A stretch of 45,770 nt of DNA from a virus, in IMG/VR virus record IMGVR_UViG_3300025135_000011, positions 1 to 45,770 of that record. One strand, given 5' to 3'. The notes under the pieces are model-generated. The model was not told the DNA's origin and did not search any database. It saw only the letters and a list, made by a program, of their open reading frames with translations. Below are positions 1 to 7,069 of the stretch, one piece after another. The position numbers and the translations under genes are program-made. Numbering within the stretch: position 1 is the first letter of the stretch; each line of letters begins with the position of its first letter.

Positions 1-563
1 CCCTCCGCTTCTGGAAAGACCATGACCTCGCCGTCGAGTGCAGCGCTCGCCACGCGAGGATGACACACGGGCACCCGCTCGCGGGCGCCGCGAGCGCGGC
101 GCTGACGTCGGGCGTGTGGCACGCGCTGCACGGGGCGACTCGTGACGAGATCTGCCAGTCCATGATCGACGCGGCGGCGCGCTACGACGAAACGACCGCG
201 ACGATGCTGCTGACGGACAGGGACATCGGCCTCATGGTGCGCGCGAGCCCTGATGACGGGCTCCGCGCGCTGATTGCGGCGAAGGTGCTCGACGAGCGAC
301 GTGGCTGGGCGGGACACGAAGCGATATGCGCTGCGATGTTCTGCTTCCTCGTTGGGCACAACTACAAAGACACGGTGGTGCTCGGTGCGAACAGCCCTGG
401 GGACTCGGACAGCATCGCGTGCATCGCTGGCGCGTTGGCCGGCGCATTCTACGGGGTGCAGGACATCCCGGCCCGCTGGGCCGAAGTCATCGAACGCCGC
501 GACGAACTGCTCATGACGTCGGGGATGCTCCTCGCGGCGTCGGGCTACGGAGGTATAGGATGA
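1..563 (+). CDS. ADP-ribosylglycohydrolase (DraG family), N-terminus outside window
   Basis: The reading frame is open from the left edge (frame starting at base 3), so only the C-terminal ~186 residues are seen. They contain the family signature THGHPLAGAASAA and, near the end, GDSDSIACIAGALAGAFYG, which matches the metal-binding GDTD-x-IA-x-IAGA-x-AGA motif of DraG-type hydrolases. Members remove ADP-ribose from arginine or other acceptors on proteins or nucleic acids. A phage copy could reverse host ADP-ribosylation, including defensive modification; that role is inference. An internal ATG at 60 exists, but upstream in-frame codons also look coding, so the real start lies to the left. The stop overlaps the next ATG (GGATGA). 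Confidence 0.85.
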   Translation, partial: LRFWKDHDLAVECSARHARMTHGHPLAGAASAALTSGVWHALHGATRDEICQSMIDAAARYDETTATMLLTDRDIGLMVRASPDDGLRALIAAKVLDERRGWAGHEAICAAMFCFLVGHNYKDTVVLGANSPGDSDSIACIAGALAGAFYGVQDIPARWAEVIERRDELLMTSGMLLAASGYGGIG

Positions 564-856
564 AGAAGATCAGCTACGCGCAGCTCGGGGAGACAATCGG
601 CTTGCTCGTCGAGAGCAAGCAGAAGCAGTACGGCGACTCGTTCGGCAAGAGCGGGCAGATCGTGCGCGTGCTCTACCCGGACGGCATCGCAGCGCATCAA
701 CTGGATGACGCGCTCGCGCTCGTGCGCGTCATCGACAAGCTGTTCCGCATCGCGCAGCGTGGAGAGGACGGCAAAGACCTCGGGGGCGAGAGTCCTTGGC
801 GCGACATCGCAGGCTACGCGCTGCTCGGCGCGACACGAGATGAGCGCAAGGCGTGA
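560..856 (+). CDS. Small Nmad1/DUF1599-like phage protein
   Basis: This 98-residue protein starts at the ATG overlapping the DraG stop. The order KQKQYGDSFGKSG, then VRVIDKLFRI, then ESPWRDIAGYALLG resembles the nucleotide-modification-associated domain 1 (DUF1599) pattern. That pattern has a K-x-x-x-YG-x-S/F motif, an R/V-x-DKL-x-R helix and an ES/PWxDxxGYA motif. The family is found in phages and near nucleotide-modification genes, and its biochemical function is not established. It ends in a GTGA overlap with the methyltransferase gene, so the two are translationally coupled. Assignment is by remembered motif only. Confidence 0.65.
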   Translation: MKKISYAQLGETIGLLVESKQKQYGDSFGKSGQIVRVLYPDGIAAHQLDDALALVRVIDKLFRIAQRGEDGKDLGGESPWRDIAGYALLGATRDERKA

Positions 857-1686
857 AGCTCAACACGCTCGTGAAATGGATCGGCGGGAAAGGCAAGCTC
901 GCGCCTTTTATTCTGGAAAAGATGCCAAAGCGCATCGAAGGCACGTACTTCGAGCCCTTCGTCGGCGGCGGTGGGCTGTTCTGTGCGCTCGTATCCGCTG
1001 GTCGCATCCAAGGGGACGTCGTGCTGGCCGACAACAACCGGGATCTCATGTCTTTGTACGAGCAAGTCCGCGACGACCCGAAGCAGCTCATCGACGACCT
1101 GCGCGCATACGAGAAGCGGTACTACGACGGAGACGTCGCTGCACGTTCGTCGCTCTACTACGAAGTACGTGGCGAGTGGAACGCTGGGCTTCGCTCTCCC
1201 GCGCGCTTCGCCTTCCTGAAGCAAACGGCGTTCAATGGCCTCTGGCGCGTGAACAAGCAGGGCGACCTGAATGCCGCGTGGGGCAAGTACGAGAGACCAA
1301 AGATCCTCGACGCGGACGGCATCCGCGCCTGGCACAAAGCCCTGTACGGGGCGACGCTGTGCACGGGGGACGCCGTCGAATGGGATTGGACGATAGGCCG
1401 CTTGCCAACGAGGGGTGACGTCGTCTACCTCGACCCCCCGTACGCAGGCACATTCGGTGGGTACACCCGCGAAGGCTTTGGCCTCGCGCAGCAGACGCGC
1501 CTCCTCGACCTAGCACGACGCTTTTCGGAGGGCGGCGCTTTCGTCGGGTACAGCAACAGCTTGGCCGTGGAAGCGTTGTTGCGACTCGTGTGGCCTTGCC
1601 ATGTCGAGAGACTCCAGACGAGCTATACAGTGAGCCGAGACGCCACAAGGCGCTCTGGAAAAGAGGAGCTGTTCGCATGGACGTGA
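853..1686 (+). CDS. D12-class DNA N6-adenine methyltransferase (Dam-like)
   Basis: The 277-residue product has the full D12/Dam layout: WIGGKGKL near residues 9-15 (motif X, SAM pocket), FEPFVGGGG at 33-41 (motif I, SAM binding), TAFNGLWRVN near 126-133, and the catalytic DPPY at 194-197 (motif IV). Such enzymes transfer a methyl group from SAM to N6 of adenine in short sites such as GATC. The specificity cannot be read from sequence. No restriction nuclease is adjacent, so this is probably an orphan enzyme that protects or marks phage DNA. It starts with GTG at 853, overlapping the upstream stop by 4 bases. Confidence 0.93.
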   Translation: MKLNTLVKWIGGKGKLAPFILEKMPKRIEGTYFEPFVGGGGLFCALVSAGRIQGDVVLADNNRDLMSLYEQVRDDPKQLIDDLRAYEKRYYDGDVAARSSLYYEVRGEWNAGLRSPARFAFLKQTAFNGLWRVNKQGDLNAAWGKYERPKILDADGIRAWHKALYGATLCTGDAVEWDWTIGRLPTRGDVVYLDPPYAGTFGGYTREGFGLAQQTRLLDLARRFSEGGAFVGYSNSLAVEALLRLVWPCHVERLQTSYTVSRDATRRSGKEELFAWT

Positions 1687-1991
1687 TTCAACGAGAGCCG
1701 ACGACGCCGGGCGAGCTGTTCTCCTCGAAGGAGCAGGCGCGTAACTGGCTCTGCGACCTCGCGACCGCCGTGCGCGAAGCGCGCGCTCACTGCGACCTCG
1801 AACGGGACGCGAGCACCGCGCGCTCGTGGGCGCGCAAACTCCTCGTGCGCTACGGCGCGGCGAAGGGCGCTCTTGACGCGCTCTATCGTACCGGCCACCT
1901 CGACGACGATTTTCACAGCACCCTAAGCGAGCAACTGCTCGTCGCAATCGCCGCAAAGGTGACCGACGCTGACGCTGCCGACGTCCGATGA
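1677..1991 (+). CDS. Hypothetical protein, 104 aa
   Basis: The likely start is ATG 1677, inside the last codons of the methyltransferase, and the stop overlaps the next ATG (ATGA at 1988). The protein is helical and rich in Ala, Arg and Leu, with the phrase SWARKLLVRYGAAKGALDAL in its centre and an acidic end. No domain is recognised. The position between coupled genes and consistent GC-rich third positions support it as real. Confidence 0.65.
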   Translation: MDVIQREPTTPGELFSSKEQARNWLCDLATAVREARAHCDLERDASTARSWARKLLVRYGAAKGALDALYRTGHLDDDFHSTLSEQLLVAIAAKVTDADAADVR

Positions 1992-2443
1992 AGCCTATTA
2001 GAAAAAGGAAGAAGAAGATGCCAAAACAAAGCCCAGTCGCCATCCCGCCCGTGTTCGATGGCGACAAGTTCACGCCGCAGGCCGAGCTGTCCGCACAGAC
2101 AGCGCAGATGATGCAGATGGCGTCGGAGATCCACGCCCTGATTCCAGACGGCACCACGCCTGGGATGCAGAGGGCGATCGGGCAGCAGAAGGACTACGTG
2201 CGCCTGGAGATGGCGCGCCATGCTGCGTTCATCGAGGGCTATGCCACGGCGCTTACGCAAGCGGGCCTCATTCCCCCCAAGGAGTGGGAGGATATTGGCC
2301 GCTTCGTCATCGCTGTGATGCACAATCCCCAGGGGCTCGCGCAAAAGGAAGCAGAAGCAGAACCGCCACCCGAGGACGCCCATGACCCCCTGGCTACGCA
2401 AAGTGTGCCGATCGACTCTCCCTCCGCTGACAGCGTGGGCTGA
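1988..2443 (+). CDS. Hypothetical protein, basic N-terminus
   Basis: A 151-residue product that overlaps the previous stop by 4 bases. It begins with a strongly basic stretch (KPIRKRKKK), which may instead be upstream of a true start at ATG 2018. The middle is a predicted helical region with several Gln and Met residues, and the C-terminus is acidic and proline-rich. No family is recognised. Confidence 0.65.
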   Translation: MKPIRKRKKKMPKQSPVAIPPVFDGDKFTPQAELSAQTAQMMQMASEIHALIPDGTTPGMQRAIGQQKDYVRLEMARHAAFIEGYATALTQAGLIPPKEWEDIGRFVIAVMHNPQGLAQKEAEAEPPPEDAHDPLATQSVPIDSPSADSVG

Positions 2444-2786
2444 CGCGGAGGCCGAGCTAGAGGATTTGTACGCCACCCTCGACGATTATTTGTCGTACGA
2501 TCCCGACGACACGGAGTCGACGATGGACGATCACGACGAGATACAAGCGCTCCGCGAAAAGTGCAAAGAGCTGTCGGCGGAGCTGTCGGCGGTCAAGGCA
2601 CTCCACACGGATGAGGCGGTATGCGCGACTTTCCTCGACTCCTCGGCCGGGCGCACCCTCGTGTCGCGAATGGCGGCGCTTCAAGCTCTGGAAACAGCAG
2701 TGCGGGAGTCTCTCGCCGTTCCGCACGATCAACGGCTCTCCGTCGAAGAGCTGGTGCTGCGACTGCTCACCTCGCAAAAGGCGTAG
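2382..2786 (+). CDS. Hypothetical coiled-coil-like protein
   Basis: This 134-residue product overlaps the previous gene by 62 bases if it starts at 2382 (GAGG six bases upstream). An alternative start is ATG 2523. The region DEIQALREKCKELSAELSAV has heptad-like spacing consistent with a short coiled coil. No family is recognised. Its stop (TAG 2784-2786) is followed in the -1 frame by a coding-like tail; see the next entry. Confidence 0.6.
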   Translation: MTPWLRKVCRSTLPPLTAWADAEAELEDLYATLDDYLSYDPDDTESTMDDHDEIQALREKCKELSAELSAVKALHTDEAVCATFLDSSAGRTLVSRMAALQALETAVRESLAVPHDQRLSVEELVLRLLTSQKA

Positions 2787-2905
2787 GATTCCAGATCGAC
2801 TCGCTTTCCCCAGAGGATGCCGCGCTGTGGCTTTTTCGGCGCGGCCACTTTGACGCCGCGTTCTGGCTGTTGCACCGAGAAACCGATGAAGATCCGGTAC
2901 GTTAG
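2787..2905 (+). pseudogene. Coding-like tail in the -1 frame, no start codon
   Basis: After the TAG at 2784-2786, the -1 frame stays open to a TAG at 2903-2905. It reads as normal protein (IDSLSPEDAALWLFRRGHFD, then AAFWLLHRETDEDPVR). There is no ATG, GTG or TTG close to its beginning. A single-base shift within the CAAAAGG stretch at 2775-2781 would fuse it to the preceding gene. It may be a mutated C-terminus, a programmed frameshift product or a sequencing error. Confidence 0.35.
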
Positions 2906-2923
2906 GGGATCACGTTTATTCGC

Positions 2924-2952
2924 TTGACGGCACCGAGCCGGGTCAATATAGT
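2924..2952 (+). promoter_or_regulatory. Phage promoter P1 with operator-like spacer
   Basis: The -35 box TTGACG (2924-2929) and -10 box TATAGT (2947-2952) are separated by 17 bases. The -35 runs into GGC, and the spacer carries GCCGGG, giving the GGC...GCC inverted repeat shared by all promoters of this family. The upstream AT-rich GTTTATTCGC is identical to that of P6. A GGAGGT ribosome site follows at 2960. Confidence 0.85.
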
Positions 2953-2973
2953 TTGATCTGGAGGTAGGAAGTG

Positions 2974-3384
2974 ATGAAAAAACTCGGCGCCGGTGGTGGG
3001 ATGGTGAAGCACGGTGGAGCCCCGCTCGCGATGAAGGGCTCGCACCCGATCAAGGTGAAGCACGTGATGCTGCTCGACTGCGGTGATGGTGCGTACGTCG
3101 ACGCGTCGGTGAAGGTGAAGCCCCACGTCAGTGACCCGAACAAGCTCGCGGTCAAGTGTGTGGACCTCGCCCGGTTGCTCGACGCTCTGAAACGGATGGG
3201 GCTGAAGCTCGCGGGTCCTCTGGTGCGCGGCGGCAAGCACCACATCGCCATCGTCTACAAAGCCGACCTCGCCGACGCGTTGCTGCTCGGCGGTGGCGGG
3301 GCCGGCATGCTGGACGCGGGCTCGGGCGTGAAGGCCCCCGCGATGAAGAAGCTCGACGGCGGCAAGGTCAAGGTGCTGAAGTGA
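2974..3384 (+). CDS. Hypothetical basic protein after promoter P1
   Basis: Start is ATG 2974 (GTG 2971 is also possible), eight bases after GGAGGT. The 136-residue product is rich in Gly, Lys and Val, with a glycine-rich N-terminus (LGAGGGMVKHGG) and a GGGGAGM stretch near the end. The centre reads as beta strands (IKVKHVMLLDCGDGAYVDAS). No domain is recognised. It is the first gene of the P1 transcript, so it is likely an early phage protein. Confidence 0.7.
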   Translation: MKKLGAGGGMVKHGGAPLAMKGSHPIKVKHVMLLDCGDGAYVDASVKVKPHVSDPNKLAVKCVDLARLLDALKRMGLKLAGPLVRGGKHHIAIVYKADLADALLLGGGGAGMLDAGSGVKAPAMKKLDGGKVKVLK

Positions 3385-3404
3385 GGAGGTTGAGATGAAG
3401 ACAA
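3382..3404 (+). repeat. 23-bp duplicated ribosome-site/start cassette, copy 1
   Basis: An identical 23-base stretch (stop TGA, AGGAGG, start ATG and the codons for M-K-T/K) also occurs at 3599-3621. It contains the Shine-Dalgarno sequence GAGGAGG and the ATG of both following genes. This is a perfect direct repeat about 217 bases apart. Confidence 0.85.
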
Positions 3405-3580
3405 GGAAACAGGTCTTGCGCGACGCCGGTGCCAAGTACGGCATGTATCACGGTCAAGGTGGGGAACTCGTTTGGAAGAACGGCACCCTTGTGCAGAAGA
3501 GGGGCTGGTATCTTCCCGGGCGCTGGCTCGGGGCCAACGCGCTCGCCGCCGTGCAAGCTCTAACACTTGACGGCCCATAG
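3395..3580 (+). CDS. Hypothetical small protein, 61 aa
   Basis: ATG 3395 follows a strong GAGGAGG site. The protein begins MKTRKQVLRDAGAKYG and continues with tryptophans and tyrosines (ELVWKNGTLVQKRGWYLPGR). The last codons (ALTLDGP) are encoded by the -35 region of promoter P2, so the gene end and the next promoter share DNA. No family recognised. Confidence 0.7.
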   Translation: MKTRKQVLRDAGAKYGMYHGQGGELVWKNGTLVQKRGWYLPGRWLGANALAAVQALTLDGP

Positions 3581-3595
3581 CCGGGTGTCTAGGAT
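3567..3595 (+). promoter_or_regulatory. Phage promoter P2 with operator-like spacer
   Basis: The -35 box TTGACG (3567-3572) and -10 box TAGGAT (3590-3595) are separated by 17 bases. The spacer carries GGCCCATAGCCGGG, another GGC...GCC palindrome. It overlaps the end of the preceding gene and lies just upstream of the PHP gene start at 3612. Confidence 0.8.
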
Positions 3596-3598
3596 AAC

Positions 3599-3621
3599 TG
3601 AGGAGGTTGAGATGAAGACAA
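3599..3621 (+). repeat. 23-bp duplicated ribosome-site/start cassette, copy 2
   Basis: Second copy of the repeat at 3382-3404. It supplies GAGGAGG and the ATG of the PHP-domain gene. Confidence 0.85.
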
Positions 3622-4367
3622 CAAAGATCGACATGCACTCACACACACGCGGCAGCGACGGCGTGGGCACCCCGGCGCAGATCGCGCTGGCGGCGCGCAA
3701 GGCGGGCCTCGACGCGCTCTGCCTCACGGACCACCACACGAACCTCACGGAAGAGGTCGAGCTGGTCGCCGAAGCTCTGCGCAACGTGGGCGTCCTCCCC
3801 ATCCTCGGGGTCGAATACAGCACCGCCGACGGGCACCTCCTCCTTTTTGGTGTCGACGTCCCCGCCTACGCCTGGGGGGAGTACCCGCCGATGCAGGCTG
3901 TCATCGACGACGTGAACGCGCTCGGGGGTGCCTGTGTCGTGCCGCACGCATACAAAGGCTACACGCGAGCCCTCCGCGACAAGCTCAAGGACATCTATGG
4001 TCTCGCGGCGGTGGAGGTGATCAACGGGCAGGTCGAGCAGAGAGACCCGCCGACAAACCGCAAAGCGCGCGACGCCGCGACTGTGATGGGCGCGCGAATG
4101 TGCGCTGGCTCGGATGCCCACTTCCCCGGAGACCTCGGGATCGTCTACACCGAGTTCGACGGCGACATCCGCACCGAGGACGATTTCCTGGCTGCGCTCA
4201 AGGCGGGCACCTTCCGCCCGAAGGTGAACGCGATGGCCTTCCTCGCGCGCGGCGTCGCACGGGAGGCGACCTTTGCGACGCAGCGCGCGGCGCCGAAGCC
4301 GGCCATCCCCCCGCCCCCGACTTTCGTCTACAAGAACTGGCGCACAGCCGAGCAGGAGAGCCCGTGA
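3612..4367 (+). CDS. PHP-domain metal-dependent phosphoesterase
   Basis: The 251-residue product opens with the PHP signature IDMHSHTRGSDGVGTP (H-x-H at residues 7 and 9 in the MKTTKIDMHSH start). It then has LCLTDHHT, a histidine in CVVPHAYKG, and GSDAHFPGDLG near residue 170. Together these supply the His/Asp/Glu ligands of the trinuclear metal site. PHP proteins hydrolyse phosphoesters; relatives are histidinol phosphatase and the DNA polymerase III proofreading domain. The substrate here is unknown. Start ATG 3612 follows the GAGGAGG cassette and lies downstream of P2; earlier in-frame codons lie within the promoter. Confidence 0.88.
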   Translation: MKTTKIDMHSHTRGSDGVGTPAQIALAARKAGLDALCLTDHHTNLTEEVELVAEALRNVGVLPILGVEYSTADGHLLLFGVDVPAYAWGEYPPMQAVIDDVNALGGACVVPHAYKGYTRALRDKLKDIYGLAAVEVINGQVEQRDPPTNRKARDAATVMGARMCAGSDAHFPGDLGIVYTEFDGDIRTEDDFLAALKAGTFRPKVNAMAFLARGVAREATFATQRAAPKPAIPPPPTFVYKNWRTAEQESP

Positions 4368-4627
4368 AAACAGTGACCCCGAAGCAAGCCGAAAAGGCTT
4401 GCGCGTCCGTCCTGGGTACCATCGCAGTCAACATCCGATCCCGCCGCGAGCACGGCGGGATCACGCGGCGGGACCTCGCCGCGCAGTGTGGAGTCCACGA
4501 AGACGTGCTGCAAAAAATCGAGCTGGCACAGCGCCTCCCGATGGTCGAGACTTTGGTGCTCGTGTCGCTGGCGCTGGGCGTTTCGATGCGCGACATTTTC
4601 CAGACGGGCTTGAGCGATGCTGAGTGA
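4364..4627 (+). CDS. XRE-family helix-turn-helix regulator
   Basis: An 87-residue protein starting at GTG 4364, overlapping the PHP stop. Residues about 22-75 form a classic HTH_XRE/Cro-C1 domain: IRSRREHGGITRRDLAAQCG, VHEDVLQKIELAQRLP, then LVLVSLALGVSMRDIF. It has no second domain, so it is a Cro-like minimal DNA-binding protein. It is a candidate ligand for the palindromic promoter spacers of this phage; that link is inference. It overlaps the next gene by 11 bases. Confidence 0.88.
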   Translation: MKTVTPKQAEKACASVLGTIAVNIRSRREHGGITRRDLAAQCGVHEDVLQKIELAQRLPMVETLVLVSLALGVSMRDIFQTGLSDAE

Positions 4628-5291
4628 TTTTGAGATCGAGCGCTTGCGTGAGATGGGCGCCATCATCATCGAACCGTTTCGCCTTGAGCATCTGAACCCC
4701 AACAGTTACGACCTCACGCTGGGGCCTTATGTGGCGCGGTATAAGCGACGCCCTCGCGGGCAGCCGATGCTCTCCGACGAAGGCGTCGCTGTCGTCGACA
4801 TGCACATGGTGACAGGCGACGATCTTTTCCACATCGAGGATCATCGCGGCGCCGGGGAGTTTCGCATCCACGCGGGCGAGAGCCTGCTTTGCCACACGAA
4901 CGAGTTCGTGGGGGGCACTGGCGTCTGGAATCCGGTGTTGCAGTCTGTCGAGCGTCACGCGGTGAACACGCAGCTTCGCGCGACGTCGACGGCTGGTCGC
5001 TTCGGACTCACGGCCTGTCGCTGTGCGGGACACGGTGATGCGGGCTACTTCGATCGCTGGACGCTGGAGGTGCAAAACAACAGCCCACACGACCTCATGC
5101 TCCCTGTCGGTGCCATCATCTGCCAGCTCGTATTCTTTGCGGTCGCGACCCCGCGACGGCTGTACCAAGAAGCCTCTGGGTCGTACCAGGAGCATCGTGA
5201 TCTGGAAAAGCTCCAGGCGGAGTGGGTACCGGCGAAGATGCTTCCGCGCAAACTTAAGCAAACGGAGTTTTGGCGGGGGCTCTACCTATGA
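4617..5291 (+). CDS. dcd: dCTP deaminase / dUTPase-like protein
   Basis: The 224-residue product shows the trimeric dUTPase/Dcd fold signature. NPNSYDLTLGP comes near residue 27, then AGESLLCHTNEFVGG, then the nucleotide-binding stretch STAGRFGLTACRCAGHGDAG leading to FDRWTLEVQN. That last motif keeps the glutamate that is catalytic in dCTP deaminases. GAIICQLVFF corresponds to the conserved Gln motif. Dcd enzymes convert dCTP to dUTP. A phage copy can adjust nucleotide pools or support modified DNA bases. The C-terminal tail is longer than in the core fold. Deaminase versus dUTPase is not settled. Confidence 0.85.
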   Translation: MLSDFEIERLREMGAIIIEPFRLEHLNPNSYDLTLGPYVARYKRRPRGQPMLSDEGVAVVDMHMVTGDDLFHIEDHRGAGEFRIHAGESLLCHTNEFVGGTGVWNPVLQSVERHAVNTQLRATSTAGRFGLTACRCAGHGDAGYFDRWTLEVQNNSPHDLMLPVGAIICQLVFFAVATPRRLYQEASGSYQEHRDLEKLQAEWVPAKMLPRKLKQTEFWRGLYL

Positions 5292-5404
5292 CCTTCGTTA
5301 TTCTGGGCGCCTTTGTCGGCGTCGTGGTCTTGGTCGAAGTGCTGCGCTGTCTCGACGACCGAGACAGGCAACGGCGCGAGCAGCGCGGGTGGGAGGAGTT
5401 GTGA
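5288..5404 (+). CDS. Single-span membrane peptide, 38 aa
   Basis: ATGA overlap with the upstream stop. The sequence begins with a hydrophobic segment (FVILGAFVGVVVLVEVL) followed by a highly charged tail rich in Arg, Asp and Glu. This is an N-out or N-in one-pass membrane peptide. The GGGAGGAG before its stop is the ribosome site for the next gene, whose GTG overlaps the stop. Confidence 0.65.
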   Translation: MTFVILGAFVGVVVLVEVLRCLDDRDRQRREQRGWEEL

Positions 5405-5667
5405 GCAATACGGTCAACCACGGCACGAATGACGCTCTCTACACCTTGCGCGGAGAAGAGGCGTCCGGCGTGGTGCGCGAGACGCGAATCCGGCTTGCCT
5501 TGGCGTTTACCGGCACCGAGCAGGCGTTTTTGAAGCTCTCCGAGGAGTTCACTGATCTGGAAGCGGCGTTTGTGCGGCTCCGAGATCACAGCGCGGAGTG
5601 GGAAAGGCGCGCGTTGGCGGCCGAGGAGGCGCTCGCCGTCGCTCTGAGTCGGAATGACCACCCCTGA
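5401..5667 (+). CDS. Hypothetical helical protein, 88 aa
   Basis: GTG 5401 follows GGGAGGAG. The protein is mainly alpha-helical, with leucine/phenylalanine spacing in AFLKLSEEFTDLEAAFVRLR consistent with a short coiled coil. No family recognised. It overlaps the following zinc-finger gene by 14 bases. Confidence 0.65.
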   Translation: MSNTVNHGTNDALYTLRGEEASGVVRETRIRLALAFTGTEQAFLKLSEEFTDLEAAFVRLRDHSAEWERRALAAEEALAVALSRNDHP

Positions 5668-5854
5668 CCCCCGCTGTCGTCGCTGCGACGGTACGGGGCT
5701 CGTGATGGAGACGGCCTGGGAGATTCACAGCGTGCGGGTGAAGGTGACGGCGACCACTGTGCGTGATGTTTCCCGGCCCCGCATGGTGCGGTTCCCCATC
5801 CCGTGTACGTGCTGCGGGGGCATCCGTACGCTCGATTTTGACGGACGATTATAG
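5654..5854 (+). CDS. DnaJ-type zinc-ribbon protein, 66 aa
   Basis: Two metal knuckles are visible: CRRCDGTG near the N-terminus and CTCCGG near the C-terminus. This is like one repeat of the DnaJ cysteine-rich domain. The middle is a beta-rich spacer. Such small ribbons are common in phage early regions, and their targets are usually unknown. Confidence 0.7.
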   Translation: MTTPDPRCRRCDGTGLVMETAWEIHSVRVKVTATTVRDVSRPRMVRFPIPCTCCGGIRTLDFDGRL

Positions 5855-5890
5855 GTATGTACTTCTTTCCAGACGGGCTACGCTCCTCGC

Positions 5891-6490
5891 GTGGTTGGCC
5901 GTCCTGGTAACTCATCAGCGCAGGAGGTGGAGCTGTGGCGGCTCCTTCATCATGCACGTTCCTGCGACGGTCTCAGGCGTTCTGAGACCGGCAAACTTGT
6001 CGTGTGCTCGACGTGCGCGCTCATTGATCGGCGCCTAGAGGACGGCTCGGCGTACTACGCCGATGATCCCGTGGTGCGTCTGGGCGCGATCGATAAGGCG
6101 CTCATCGCCATCGCCCGGCAGCAGGTGCGCCTAGCGTCGGTGATCGAGGTATCGTCTCTCCCACAGTCGGCGCGGGCCGTTGCGCTGCAACTGGTAGAGT
6201 GGACGGAGCGCACCCGCACGCTACTCACACTGCCCATCATGGAGGTCCCTGGCTATGACCGAGAGCGACAACCACGAGAGCGACGTCGCGAGCGCGCTGA
6301 TCGCGCAGCTCCGCGCACGGGTGGCAGCTCTGGAAAACGAGAGCGTCGAGACGAACCGTCGCAACCTACTCCTTGTGCGCGAGAGTGCGGCGGTGCGCCA
6401 GCGACTTTTACAATCGGAGCACTCCGTCGTCCTCCTCGAACAGCGGTTGCTGTCCTTGTCGTCGGTGCTCAAGGCCCCCAAGGGGACTAG
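5891..6490 (+). CDS. Hypothetical zinc-knuckle protein, C-terminal half doubtful
   Basis: The frame is coding-like from about 5891 to 6255, with SCDGLRRSETGKLVVCSTC (possible Cys pairs) followed by a helical part. Beyond 6255 it is arginine-rich and simply shadows the next gene, so the true protein probably ended near 6255 in a stop/start overlap and the stop has been lost. The start is uncertain: GTG 5891 has no ribosome site, while AGGAGG at 5922-5927 would serve GTG 5927 or CTG 5933. Confidence 0.4.
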   Translation: MVGRPGNSSAQEVELWRLLHHARSCDGLRRSETGKLVVCSTCALIDRRLEDGSAYYADDPVVRLGAIDKALIAIARQQVRLASVIEVSSLPQSARAVALQLVEWTERTRTLLTLPIMEVPGYDRERQPRERRRERADRAAPRTGGSSGKRERRDEPSQPTPCARECGGAPATFTIGALRRPPRTAVAVLVVGAQGPQGD

Positions 6491-6587
6491 GTCGGAGGAC
6501 CTCGGTCGCCACGCGCAGACCATCATGCGGAGGTCGGTGACTGACGAGGAGTGGGAGCGCATCGAGATGCGCCGACGAGACTCTTGA
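6255..6587 (+). CDS. Coiled-coil hypothetical protein, 110 aa
   Basis: ATG 6255 has GGAGGT ten bases upstream. Long heptad-like runs (ALIAQLRARVAALENESVET and VVLLEQRLLSLSSVLK) indicate a coiled coil over residues ~12-75. The acidic/basic C-terminus ends just before promoter P3. No family recognised. Confidence 0.75.
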   Translation: MTESDNHESDVASALIAQLRARVAALENESVETNRRNLLLVRESAAVRQRLLQSEHSVVLLEQRLLSLSSVLKAPKGTRSEDLGRHAQTIMRRSVTDEEWERIEMRRRDS

Positions 6588-6612
6588 CGGCGTAGTGCCG
6601 GGGCTATACATT
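6584..6612 (+). promoter_or_regulatory. Phage promoter P3 with operator-like spacer
   Basis: The -35 box TTGACG (6584-6589) and -10 box TACATT (6607-6612) are separated by 17 bases. The spacer starts GGCGTAGTGCCGGGG, the family palindrome. The -35 overlaps the stop of the upstream gene. The gene at 6630 follows directly. Confidence 0.8.
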
Positions 6613-6629
6613 GTTCCACGAGGTGAACA

Positions 6630-7049
6630 ATGAAAGTTCCGCGCACAGCAGTACGTCCCGCAGCCCCATCAGCAGACTTCCAGCGCGCCGCCACGGCGGA
6701 GCGGCCCACGTCTCCGTCCCGACGCTTCTTGAAGGAGGAGGTCGCCGAGGCATGGGAGCGCGTGAAAAGCCTGCCCGCGTCCATGGGGCCACGTGACGAC
6801 ACGCGCGCTGTCGTCGACGTGCTCGTGCGAGGCGATACGCGCTACGTCTTGGGGCCGTTTGTAGTTCTGGAAAGTGACCGCGTCGTCGTCCTGACGTTCC
6901 CCGCGACATTCCCGGACGAGGGGCTGGCGGGGGTCTCGGTCGCAGGGGTGGTCTTTGCCGAGCGCCCTGGGCAGTTCTGGGCGGAGTTCACGCACCCGCT
7001 GGACGGACACAGACGATCCGTGCTCGCTGAACCGAGCTGGATCTCGTGA
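6630..7049 (+). CDS. Hypothetical protein, 139 aa, under promoter P3
   Basis: ATG 6630 follows GAGGTG and lies 18 bases after the P3 -10 box. The first ~45 residues are rich in Pro, Arg and Ala and are probably disordered. The remainder looks like a beta-rich domain (TRYVLGPFVVLESDRVVVLT). No family recognised. Confidence 0.7.
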   Translation: MKVPRTAVRPAAPSADFQRAATAERPTSPSRRFLKEEVAEAWERVKSLPASMGPRDDTRAVVDVLVRGDTRYVLGPFVVLESDRVVVLTFPATFPDEGLAGVSVAGVVFAERPGQFWAEFTHPLDGHRRSVLAEPSWIS

Positions 7050-7069
7050 AGATTCACACGCTTTTACAC

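Noticed and set aside
3567-3611. Earlier in-frame TTG start for the PHP gene
   Set aside because: These codons overlap the P2 -35, spacer and -10. The GAGGAGG-ATG at 3601-3614 is far better.
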